Source of the DNA: Tetraselmis striata
Taxonomy: Eukaryota > Chlorophyta > Chlorodendrophyceae > Chlorodendrales > Chlorodendraceae
Assembly: GCA_006384855.1 (NCBI GenBank)
Contig: VCJN01000578.1
Location: 119,501-183,500, forward strand
Reading direction: 5' to 3'
Length of the DNA: 64,000 nt
Positions 54,105 through 64,000 of the stretch are shown here, one piece after another. The translations under genes were made by a program, and so were the position numbers. The stretch's first letter is position 1. Each line of letters starts with the position of its first letter. Under the pieces are notes generated by a model. It saw only the letters and a list, made by a program, of their open reading frames with translations. It was not told the origin of the DNA and searched no databases.

Positions 54105-55446
54105 GGGCATTTTTATATGCATAAATCCGTACGACGAGTGCAGGTTGCTGTTTTTCGGTCCCCAGGTTGCTGTTCTTTGCGCTTTTGCAATTCGCTCCAC
54201 CGAGAAGCGACCGTACGACCTGTAATCTTACCGAGAAGCGCCTGTCGTCAACTGGAACCCGTACGACCGGTACTGGGAGCGACCCGTATACATATTGCTC
54301 CATCATCAAATAGTCGCGCTATATTAAAGAGCAAGGTGTCAGAGAATCATCCGCCGAAATCTCACCAGCATCATAGTCGCTCTCTGAAATCTTTACTCGG
54401 CATCTTAGCAACCGATGAACTATTATTAATCCTTAGACCGATTCACCCCATCATTGATAAACATCTGTGAGTTTTTTTACTCAATTATAGTGATAAATTG
54501 TGGATGGAGTAATATTTATCTTTATTTCTATCCTTTCATATTGTAATTTTTTATTCGCCATATTTTCGGGAAAGGATTAAACAGCCGCCGCTTTTTAAAA
54601 GGGCGAGCTGAAGGTGTGCTCGTGTGAGCTGAGGGTGTGCTGAAGGTGTGCATGACGGGGGTCATACAGATATTTATAGAAGGGTTATCCGAACGCTGAT
54701 TACACAGCGAATCACATAACAGATGGCGATATCGGAAATCACCAAAATAAAAGGCAATCAGAAAGGTCCTCTACAGCAGGTCCTCTCACATGACAGATAC
54801 TGCGAGTAAATGATAATCCTTATTCTACCGCGAATCTGCGGTGTGACCGTGTGAGACAATGCGAACGAACAAAAAGACAATACTGGTATATACAGATTTT
54901 AGGAACGCCTCTTTGAATAGTTTACTTGAAGAACAGTCGATGCCCATATAGTTCGGAAAATTATATTGGTTTTATTCCAAATATCCTCATTCGCGATTTT
55001 GGTCGATCTGTCGACTAAGTACGTCAAACAGCGGATCGTTGTAAGATTTCCGCCAATGCACCGCGATACGATTTTATTTATACACGAGCATGAGGCTGAG
55101 GTGGCCAAGCCAACTGGCATGTAAGGATTAATCCTTAGCGACTACCCAGATACGTACTCAAAATACTTTTAATCCTTAGAGGTAGCGACAATCGGCCGCG
55201 CGCGCCATCTGCCATCATCATCGCCCCCCATCATATGTTTATTTACTGGTTTATAATTTAATCCTTAAATAAGGCGGGAAAGGGTCTCGTCCCGGGAACG
55301 CCCCCGCCATCAGCGCATCACGTACTTTTTGGTCAGTCGTTTGGCCCGCCATCAGCGCATCGTCGACGCGGTGGTGCCGTGATGCGTCAGTCGTTTGCCC
55401 CCCTCACCACCCCTCCATCCAAAACGCACGCTCCCGCGATCTCGCG
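54105..55446. other. Intergenic region between the transposon and the translocator gene
   Basis: Partly AT-rich. It holds a roughly 58-bp sequence (54726-54785) also found near 16130, a short triplicated gctgaaggtgtgc phrase at 54607-54650, and at least five AATCCTTA/TAAGGATT motifs (54427, 54811, 55123, 55165, 55260). No gene seen. Confidence 0.5.
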
Positions 55447-58400
55447 ATGGCCACCGCCATGATGCGCGCCGTCCAGCCCTCGCCCGCCTCCACCGCGCGG
55501 CTGGCTCTGCCCCGCCGCGTGACGACTTCCGCCCGGCGGGTGATGAAGTCGGCGGCGGCGCGGGCGGGGCCCTCACCCCCTGCGAGGTGAACACCCCCCC
55601 CCCCCCGCCCCCCCCACACACCCTCTCCCCGCGCTGTTAAACCCCATCTACCATACCTGTAGACAGGAAGGACATCGAGCAGAACGAGGGAGGTGGTGTT
55701 TCATATACTCCACGAGTTGGCTCGCGGGGAACAACATATCTGCTGTGCCGTCATACAAGTTGACCATCTCGATTCTGCACAACCCCCCATGTGGCTAGAG
55801 GGTGGGGTGGGGGGGGGGGGGGGGGGGTACTCTTCCAAGTCAGCTGGGATGGCTGGTCGGGATGGCCGGCACTAGCGGATCGTGGCAGGGTGCCGGATCT
55901 TGTCCTCTGGTCGATGCGTTTAAATTGCATACATGTCTTCCTGCTCCGACGACCGCCGCACCCGTGCAGCTGGCGTCATATTCGAAGAGCGCCACTGCCC
56001 GCATCGACGGAGGGCGCGCATTGTCTTTCACCGGAGAGGCGCCACCAGCCGCACTTCCCGCCCCCAGTCCCGCCACTTGCCTGCCGACTGCCCGGCCCCT
56101 TGGGCGGCCTGCATCACTCCCCCACGGCATGCCCGGGCCGCTGCGGCTGACACGGTGCCCCGCCGCTGCTCGCAGGGGTGTGCTGACGCCCCAGCTGCCC
56201 GCGGCCGCCGGGTCGCCGCTCCGCCCTGCTGTCCGCTCCGCCAGTGTCAAGGTGAATGCAAGCCGCCCTCGCCGCCCGAACCCCTCGCTCTCCCAGGGCA
56301 AGCCTCCCTCCCCGTTCTCCTCCCCCCCCCCACCCCCACCCCACCCCCCCGGCCTATCCCATGGTGATGGCATGTGCCCTCGGTGAGACATTCTCGGCGC
56401 AGAGAGAGTGTGTGTAACTTGTGCCGGGGCGCCACCAGCGGAGCAAACGCGGCAGCTGAGCGCTTGATTGAAGGGGGGGGGGGGGGGGGGGGGCATGAGG
56501 GCAATAATAGCGCACCCGCATAGAGGGCAGTGGGAGCTGAGCCTGTGGTTGGTTCTGTTGGGGGGAGGGGGGGGGGGGGGGGCGTGGAGCGACAAAGACA
56601 AGAGTACCAGGCGCATGAGTATGTGGTGTGAGATTGTTGGGGATTGCGATGTCTTATATTTGCGGGGCGTACATGTGCGTTGACGTTCGCCCATCCCCCC
56701 CCCCCCCCCCCCCCAACTTCTGTTAACATGTGTGGGCCAGTGTATTGCACGATGAAGCACGTTATGCACATCACTGATGATATATATGTCTGCAGGCAGG
56801 CGGTGCTGAGGCCGGGGTACGCGGTGCCCACCATGCACTGACTCCTCCCCCCTCACCCTGTCCCGTCGGGGTTGCCGCCAGGTGCAGGCCGCCGCCGCCG
56901 CCGCGGAGCCGCCTGCGAACGAGCCCGCGCCCGCGCCCAGCGACGGCCTGCAGCTGGTGCCCGCCGCCATCTCCATCGCCGTCGGCCTGGCGGTCCGCTT
57001 CCTGGTGCCCATCCCGGAGGGGCTCACCGTGCAGGTGCAAATGACACCCCCCCCCCCCCCTCTGCCCCCCGGGGCATCAACCATATCACTGCCGCCACAC
57101 GCTCCTCACGCCCCCCTGGTGCCCCCCCTTCCCCCGGCTCCATCCCTCCCCCCGCAGGCCTGGAACCTGCTGTCCATCTTCCTTAGCACCGTGGTCGGCC
57201 TGGTGCTGAAGCCGATGCCCGTGGGGGGTGCGCCCGCTGCCGCGAGGACCGCCCGCCGTGCCGGAAGGCAGAGGGAGGGCGCAGTGGGGGGGCATAGAAG
57301 ATAGAAGAAGGCTCTGCGCATGGACAGCTGCCTGGACCCAGGGGGGGCAGTGGGGCCAAGGGGGGGGGGGGGGGGGGTCCTTACTTTGTTGGGATGCGCG
57401 GCCGCAACGAGCACTGGTAGCATGTAGCTGTCAGTACAGGATGGGGCTGTCATTGCGCATGCTGGGGGGGAGGGGGGTCTGCACTTTGCATGACGCTTGC
57501 TACGTATGCAAGCCGTGTTAATTGGGTCTCAGGTGTTCATGTCCGCGCCGTACCCGTCACGCGTAGCGACAAACCGTAGGCGGCGGACCCGCACGGGCCG
57601 CAACTCGCCACGCGCAAGGCGGCAACCGTATTGGGATCCGCAACATTACGGCTGCCGTATTAGCATGTCCGGACACCATGCCGGGGGCTGCTATCGGATG
57701 AAAAAGCTGGATCACACAGCCCACACAGGCCCTGTATATGTGTACATCTAGGTTCCACCCCCCCCCCTCCCCCCTTTACCGCCCCCATTTCCCTTCTTCC
57801 TCTTGTGACTGATGGCATGGCGCCCTCTGCCGCCGCAGCCTGGGCCTTCACTGCGGCAACCTTCACCATCCTCACCAAGAACCTGGACTTCCAGACCACC
57901 TTCAGCGCCCTCACCAACGAGGTGGGGCCGCTCTCCCATGAGCACAGCGCTGCCCGCGCTCCGCACCTCCGCACCCAGCAGCGGTTCGCAATGCGGGAGA
58001 GAGAGAGAGAGAGACAGCGAGGGAGAGGGGCAGATCCCCCCCCCCCCCCCCCCCCGCCCGGGCCATCACCAACGTGAAGCCGGGTGGTGGTGCGGCGGCT
58101 GACGTGCAGACCCCCCCCCCCCCCCCCCCCCCCCCCCGGGGCCCCTGGGCCTGCCTGCCGCGCGCCCACAGGTCATCTGGCTCATTGTGGTCGCCTGCAT
58201 CTTCGCGCGCGCCTTTGTGAAGACCGGCTTCGGCGACCGCCTCGCCCTCTTCTTCGTTCGCCTCTTCGGCAAGACCACCCTCTCGCTCGCCTACGGCCTA
58301 CAGGTGCGCCGCCCCCGCCACCCTCCCCCCCCCCCCCCCCCCACACACACACACCGCCCTTCTTGCCAACCTATCCACCTGTGAGCCCCGCCAATCGATC

Positions 58401-59912
58401 GGCCTACCCGTTGGTGTGAGCCCCTGGACGCGCGCGGGGAGAGGGCAGGTACGCGGGTTTCATGTTCGATATCGAATCCCCAGCACACAGCGGATGGGAC
58501 TCCAAGACCTAGCATCGGAGTCCAAGCCCTAAGGTCGTGGCCGCTACTCATTGGCAGTGAATTTGACTGCGTGCGGGCGCCGGTTGATTGTGCGCCGCGC
58601 GGGAAACTTTGCCATTGAACGGTTTTGTGGAGAAGAGTATGTTGTTCGGGTGCCGACTCGCCTATAATAAGACCACTTTCAATCAGCCTCAAATTGGGCT
58701 TGCACGTAACCCCTCAGAACACCCGCTACAGCTCCGCCATGGTCCCTTCTACCTTGACCCCTGGCCAGGCATGAGGGCAGGTTCCCATCTCCGCAGCGTT
58801 GCTATCACCGCGCCGGGCCCGGTGACAAGATTGCGTCAATGATCCGAGAGGGTCAGTGTGACCATCGGGGTCGAACTGGCCTCCTCGCAGTCATTGATGA
58901 CACAGCGACCGCTGCCTGTCCCGTCCTGGTGCCGCTGACAGATGCGCTGCCCTTGCCCATCCGTGCGCCCACCCACCCCAAACCCCCGCGCGCGTCGCCG
59001 CAGGCTGCGGAGATGGCCATCTGCCCGGCGATGCCCTCCACCACCGCGAGAGCGGGCGGCGTGTTTGTGCCCATCATCAACAGCCTGGACCAGCGCACGC
59101 AGGCGTACCTCACCTCACAGCAGCTGCAGGGCGGCAACAACACCAGCTCCATCCTGCTCACCGCCGCCGCGCAGAACTTCCTGTGCATCAAGCTCGCGGA
59201 GCAGGCGGGCGTCGTGTTCACCAACCCCTTCAGCCAGTGGTGCGCGCGCTACCCCCCCGCCCCCCCCCCCCCCCCCCCACCCCCCACCCCCCGCCTCGCA
59301 ACCCTGAGCATTTTAGGGTTGTGGGGTTGTGGTATTAGGGCTTAATGCTGGACGTTTTAGGTTTAGGGTTTAGGAACAGGGCATCACCACCTTGCATTTT
59401 AAGCCCCACCGCACCCTGTGTACCCTATCTAACGTGTGCGGCCGGTGCACCTGAGGCTCAGTGACGTACAGCGACCAGCCAGACACCCCCCCCCCCCCCC
59501 CCCCCCTTCCCCTGAAGGGGGCTTTCCTTTCAGCGCAGTGCGCGTCGGGTATTTGAATGTGAGCTCCCAGGTGTTGGGGCAGTGTTATGCGTTTGGACAT
59601 GTGTGCCTGGTGTATGTATCCCATACCCCAATGTGCGTATGTGTTCAGGTGCCAATGCGCCCATCAGCACCTCCCTACCGTCATAAGCCTCCGATCGGGC
59701 CCCGCATGCCGCCGACAGTAACGTCGCCTACAGCCCCCCGACAGCGCCGGCTGGCTCGGACCTCTGACCGGCACGGCGGCCCCTCATGCGCCGTGTTCCC
59801 AGCGCCGTGCCGGCACCACAAGGCACAATGGACTTAAGCATGCAGTCGCATGTGTCGCATTTTGGCTCTCCTTGGTCATCTACCCACCTATCACATTCAC
59901 AGCATGCATACA

Positions 59913-59944
<32 letters not shown>

Positions 59945-60810
59945 GATAGATAGATAGATCTATAGCTAGATAGATAGATAGATGGATAGGTGTATCCATA
60001 ACCCTGTGATGTGGCACCGTGAGCAGCTCCAGCAATCTGACTGCCCCCCCAACCCCCCCTCCCCCGGCCGCTGCAGGCTGATTGCGGCGAGCGTGCCGTG
60101 CCTGGTCGCCATCGTACTGACGCCCTACCTGATCTACCTGATCGACCCGCCCGGCGTGAAGGACACCCCGGAGGCACCCGTGAAGGCCGCGGAGCAGCTG
60201 GCGGCCATGGGCGGGCTGAAGGACTCGGAGAAGAAGATGCTGGGCGGGCTGGGCGTCACCGTGGTGCTGTGGATCCTCGGCGCCCAGCTCGGCGTCTCTG
60301 CGGGTGAGACGCAGCGGCATGCTCCCCCCCCCCCCCCCCCCCCTCGCCATCCCCCAGCGCCCCCTCTGGTGTCGTCCCTGCTGCGTCTATCAAAACCACT
60401 GCAAGCTGCTCTCCGCACGTGAGGGCTGCCCCTTTGTCTCTGTTCGCCCTGCTGTGGTTTCGGAGCTTTTAGCGGCTCGGGGAGCGAGACACCACCGTTG
60501 GCATCTTCATAAGCGGCTATGGATGGTGACCCAGTGGAAACAGGAACGAGGAAACCGTGCGTTTTCTTTGTCATGCCATGTTTACTGCCATATATGGTGT
60601 GAGGGTGGGTGTGTGTGTGCGTGTGTCTGTCTCACCCATATGTACCGGTATGTGCCCCGCCGCTTTCGCTCCCCACGGCGGAGCAAAGGCCGCCATGCGA
60701 ATGTGGCACACATTTAACATGCCGCCAGCAAATAGAAGCTCAAAGTTGCGTCATTTTGAAAATATGTATGTTTGTTTATATATTGGTGTTTGTGTATGTA
60801 AGGATTTCAC

Positions 60811-60853
<43 letters not shown>

Positions 60854-62293
60854 CGCACAAACACACACTCACACACACACACACACACGTAACACACACA
60901 CACCTTGCTCGTCGCAAGCAAGTGGTACACATCGCAGTTTGACGAGGTGGCTGCACGGCAAGTGTTATCGTGGCTGAGCTTCTTGACCCTCCCCCACTCG
61001 GCGTCCATCCCCGGGCGCGCAGTGCTGGCCGCCATGATCGGCCTGGTCATCCTGCTGGCCACGGGCGTGGTGACCTGGGACGACGCGCTGGAGGAGAAGG
61101 GCGCGTGGGACACGCTGGTGTGGTTCACCATCCTCATCTCGCTCAGCGCGCAGCTCAACGCGCTCGGCGTCGTCAGCTGGCTCGCGGGCTCCGTGTCCGC
61201 CGCGCTCACCGCGATGCAGCTCGGCTGGATGCAGGCGTTTGGCATCCTGCACGTCGGGTGCGCCCTTCCCCTCCCCCCGCCCCTGTCCGAATACACCGGT
61301 CCACACAAAAAGGACAAACCCCACGACCAGCACTGGTGGGTCCTTGTTGCTCCGAAACCATCTACGAGCCGCGCCCTGTGCTCACCGAGTTTCTGCCCGC
61401 TTTATTTAGGGCTGTAGGGTTTCAGTGACAACGTGTCCATTTGGGGTTTGCAGACATCCCGCAATGTATCGTCAGCAGTAGCAATAACGCGACAATGTGA
61501 GATAATGGTACCGCGTTTATGTAACAAACAAGTACCCGGAGTACACCACAGGCCGGAGTGGGGCCTGCGTGCGAGCTCTGGGAGCGCCGCGAGAGCCTCC
61601 GCTAGGGTTTCCGCTGCGTCTGCGCCCAGGCCAGGTAGGGCGGGTTCCTGTTTAAATGTCGGGTCTCGTCACCGCGCCGGCACCCCAACGTAACGACATC
61701 GCTGATCGTAAGTGCGACATGGGGTTTGTGGTATTAACGACGAACGTCGCTCTCATTCCCACAGCGGCGGCAGTCCACTTCGTGTCTATTTTGGGGGATT
61801 CTGGGGATTTAGCAGGTCTCGGTAATGAAATCCTGAAAGTTAAGCCCTATATTCCGCGTGAACCCCGTAAAACCCGAACACATTAACCCTGATGACACAC
61901 GTACCCTAAACTTGGTAAACCCCAAATCCCCCAGAGTTCCATATACCCTAAACCCCAAACCCTAATCCCGGCTTGGTGCTCGGCAGGTACTACATCCTGC
62001 ATTATTTTTTCGCGAGCCAGACCGCCCATGTGGGCGCGCTCTACACCGCCTTCCTGGGCATGATGATGGCCGCGGGCGCGCCGCCCGTGCTGGCCGCGCT
62101 CACGCTCGGCTTCAACACCAACCTCTTTGGCGGCATGACCCACTTTGCCAGCGGGCAGTCCGCGGTGTACTTCGGCACGGGCCACGTGGAGCTGGCGCAG
62201 CTGTGGAAGCAGGGCGCCTACTGCGCGGTGCTCAACTTTGCCGTCTGGGGCGTCGTGGGCATGATCTGGTGGAAGCTGATCGGGCTCTACTAA
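55447..62293 (+). CDS. DIT1: Plastid 2-oxoglutarate/malate translocator (DiT1-like, DASS family)
   Basis: Ten exons give 552 residues: 55447-55586, 56176-56251, 56882-57034, 57158-57227, 57839-57921, 58172-58303, 59004-59239, 60077-60303, 61023-61257 and 61987-62293. The first two exons and the start of the third form a plastid transit peptide (MATAMMRAVQPSPASTARLA ... RPAVRSASVKVQAAA). The membrane part follows plant DiT proteins in order: FLVPIPEGLTVQAWNLLSIF, VIWLIVVACIFARAFVKTGF, PAMPSTTARAGGVFVPIINS, TNPFSQWLIAAS, LGVSAVLAAMIGLVILLATG then VVTWDDALEEKGAWDTLVWF, and GYYILHYFFASQTAHVG. It exchanges 2-oxoglutarate for malate across the inner envelope, feeding ammonia assimilation. All junction phases agree. 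Nearly every intron holds a C- or G-homopolymer. The family assignment is firm; DiT1 versus DiT2 is less so. Confidence 0.9.
59354..59375 (+). repeat. Short telomere-like tract in intron 7
   Basis: Contains TTTAGG and TTTAGGG units in tandem (ttttaggtttagggtttagg). TTTAGGG is the plant and green-algal telomere repeat. Confidence 0.5.
59905..59989 (+). repeat. (CATA)n-(GATA)n compound microsatellite
   Basis: About nine CATA units followed by GATA/TAGA units, in intron 7 of the translocator. Confidence 0.95.
60808..60902 (+). repeat. (CA)n microsatellite
   Basis: About 95 bases of CA repeats with a few interruptions, in intron 8 of the translocator, about 120 nt upstream of the exon 9 acceptor. 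Confidence 0.95.
61945..61968 (-). repeat. Short telomere-like tract in intron 9
   Basis: Reads accctaaaccccaaacccta on the plus strand, degenerate CCCTAAA units, about 20 bases before the last acceptor. Confidence 0.4.
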
Positions 62294-64000
62294 TCGCCCG
62301 CCCGCCGCGTCCCCCTCCCGCACCTCATGGAGCAGCCCCATGACCTGCAGAGGGATGCTTGCTACGGGCCAAGGCCCACCCTATGCGGACTCATGAAGCC
62401 GGGCCCGTGAGACAGCTGGTCTGCGGCGAGCCCGGGATTGAGTTGTAACGAGTTTCATGTTCCAAGCCACGCAAGCCCGCCGGCAGCCTGCGTGGGAACA
62501 CCGCAATGCTGCCCGTGACAATTGATGGCCTTGTGGGCGGCAATGACAAGTAATGGTTGGCAGGGGGGGGGGGGGGGGCAATGGGGTTCCCTGCTGGTTG
62601 GCGGGCGGTCCTGGATTGTGAATTTGTGACTGTTTCGGATGAGCGCACATGCATGGTGGTGCTTGATGCTGACTGAACACATACATGCCCCAGCAAGCAT
62701 GTGACATACGACCCAGCTAGGGTTGCGCTGCTCGCCGGATACGATGAGCAGCACAGCGACTGCCCCCAGTATGGTGCCGCCCGTTCCACATTCCCAGCAG
62801 ACAGTCCCCGGGCCCCAGCAGCCAGCGAGGCAGTAGTGCAAATTCGTACTTCTGCGGAACGGTTGTGACTTATGATCGGCGGGGACCAACTGACGCTTAC
62901 ATACTGTGATATCCCGGCAGATACAAGCACCTTAGAATGCGTACATGATAGCATAGTAAAGATCCCGGAGCGCGCTTATTGACAACACCAACAACACAGC
63001 AATCCTTTTTCTAGAATTCCGAGCATGTTACAGATGTCGCGGGTTTACGTCTTCACGAGGACTACAAAATAACGAATACTAGACGAATTGCAAACGTTGC
63101 ATGACGAACTATTCGTTTCGTTGATCGAAGCCCGAACTCAACAATCCGGCCACGTCGCGCGCGCCCTCGACCCGTCATCTGCGGGTGCACTTCCGAGAAA
63201 GTGTCACTTCGGATGAGTAGGCACCTCCATAGTCCCGAGAGCAGTACAGGGGATTGTCAACGTTGGTATTTTGGCGAGTATTCGGAATTAATCTCACCTG
63301 CTGCTCCGCGGCACCCGCAACGTAACGAACCAAATCTTATGCACATTATTCCGGTGCCTAAAAGATTGCTCGAATTTCAAATAGGATTGCCGCGCAAGTC
63401 TTGTCATTGGTACTATGATGACCATCTCTCCTGCTGCTGCTGCTACTCGTTCAGGTGCTAGCGGGCTGCTCATCCGCGCCGTGCCTACGCAGCAGCTCTA
63501 GCTCCAACACCGTATCCGCAAGCACTGTTTCCACCTAGCGCTCGCCTTTGCCGCCTTCCCAGCAGCTCACATCGCCGCGCTCTCAGGGCAGCGCCAACCG
63601 ACAGCACGCCTCTTAATTCATGCATCGGCATCTCCAATTGTGTGACCGGGATATGTATTCCATCATACCCTCGAATATTTGTTGTAGTGTGGGCGTCTCT
63701 GCCGCGCACTGTCGCACCCTCAGTCTCCTTGTTATATGGCTTATTGGCCACGCATTCCATCTTGATGATATGAGCAGACGCATTGTATTAAATATTGCTC
63801 AGGTTCTGGGTGATGGGGCATTGCCCCGATGTTATTATAAAGGGGCATCGTAAAGCAAAAGTGATTCGCAAGTTTCTGCTGCATCGAATGAGCCATAAAC
63901 TACAGCAGCCCACAAAAATCTATGCATGTTTTTAGTGGGTTTGGTCGCTTCTAGTCGGTAAACCCACGCATAGTCTACGCTGTTGCGGCCATTGCGAGGA
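62294..64000. other. 3' flank and right-hand intergenic DNA, no gene seen
   Basis: A G-run of about 16 nt lies at 62563-62578. A short CTG tract lies at about 63430. Small frames at 63485-63853 on both strands show no recognised motif; the last 400 bases are AT-richer and could enter another gene beyond the edge. Confidence 0.45.

Noticed and set aside
55840-57084. 414-aa minus-strand ORF opposite the translocator 5' part
   Set aside because: It is composed of poly-Gly/poly-Pro from homopolymers and has no motif; the plus strand carries the supported exons.

Overview
The window is nuclear DNA of a photosynthetic eukaryote, most likely a green alga, possibly of the prasinophyte grade. The case rests on GC-rich, intron-dense genes on both strands, spliceosomal introns that can be followed codon by codon, a plastid dicarboxylate translocator with a transit-peptide-like N-terminus, conserved eukaryotic genes (CNOT10, DNAJC17), a CPWD-type ankyrin-like array and short TTTAGGG-type telomere-like tracts. 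The species cannot be named from sequence alone. All intron-containing models below were built by hand from reading frame, intron phase and remembered family motifs; no database search was run.

Layout. 1-1052 (minus) is the start of a zinc-finger ORF running off the left edge. 1656-3703 (plus) is a seven-exon histidine phosphatase. 3704-16943 is gene-poor and repeat-rich: a direct-repeat pair with a small ORF (4366-5318), a broken Cys-rich coding relic (5690-5960), a family of composite repeats with (TG)n tracts (6455-8510), and a broken tyrosine-recombinase element (9738-15000) bounded by 345-bp direct repeats and filled with a tandem array of about 400-bp units. 16944-19363 (plus) is a membrane-anchored purple acid phosphatase. 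20794-22498 (minus) is a phytanoyl-CoA dioxygenase-like protein. 24617-28342 (minus) is a single-exon 1241-residue protein of about 42 ankyrin-like repeats. 30466-32608 (plus) is an unassigned membrane protein. 32988-34365 (minus) is DNAJC17-like. 35724-38268 (plus) is a mitochondrial-carrier-like protein. 38832-39136 (minus) is a two-exon gene for a 39-residue Cys-rich microprotein. 40553-46379 (minus) is CNOT10 in 14 exons. 47540-50196 (minus) is an RluA-type pseudouridine synthase. 50498-54101 is an apparently complete PIF/Harbinger transposon inserted about 300 bp upstream of the synthase start. 55447-62293 (plus) is the plastid 2-oxoglutarate/malate translocator in 10 exons. 62294-64000 shows no gene.

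The genes do not form a pathway. Two genes relate to RNA (CNOT10 in mRNA deadenylation, the pseudouridine synthase in RNA modification), DNAJC17 is linked to splicing, and the translocator belongs to plastid carbon/nitrogen exchange. Features shared across the genes are long pure G/C homopolymers that sit in introns and flanks but never in exons, and an apparently raised share of GC-AG introns (4 of about 50).
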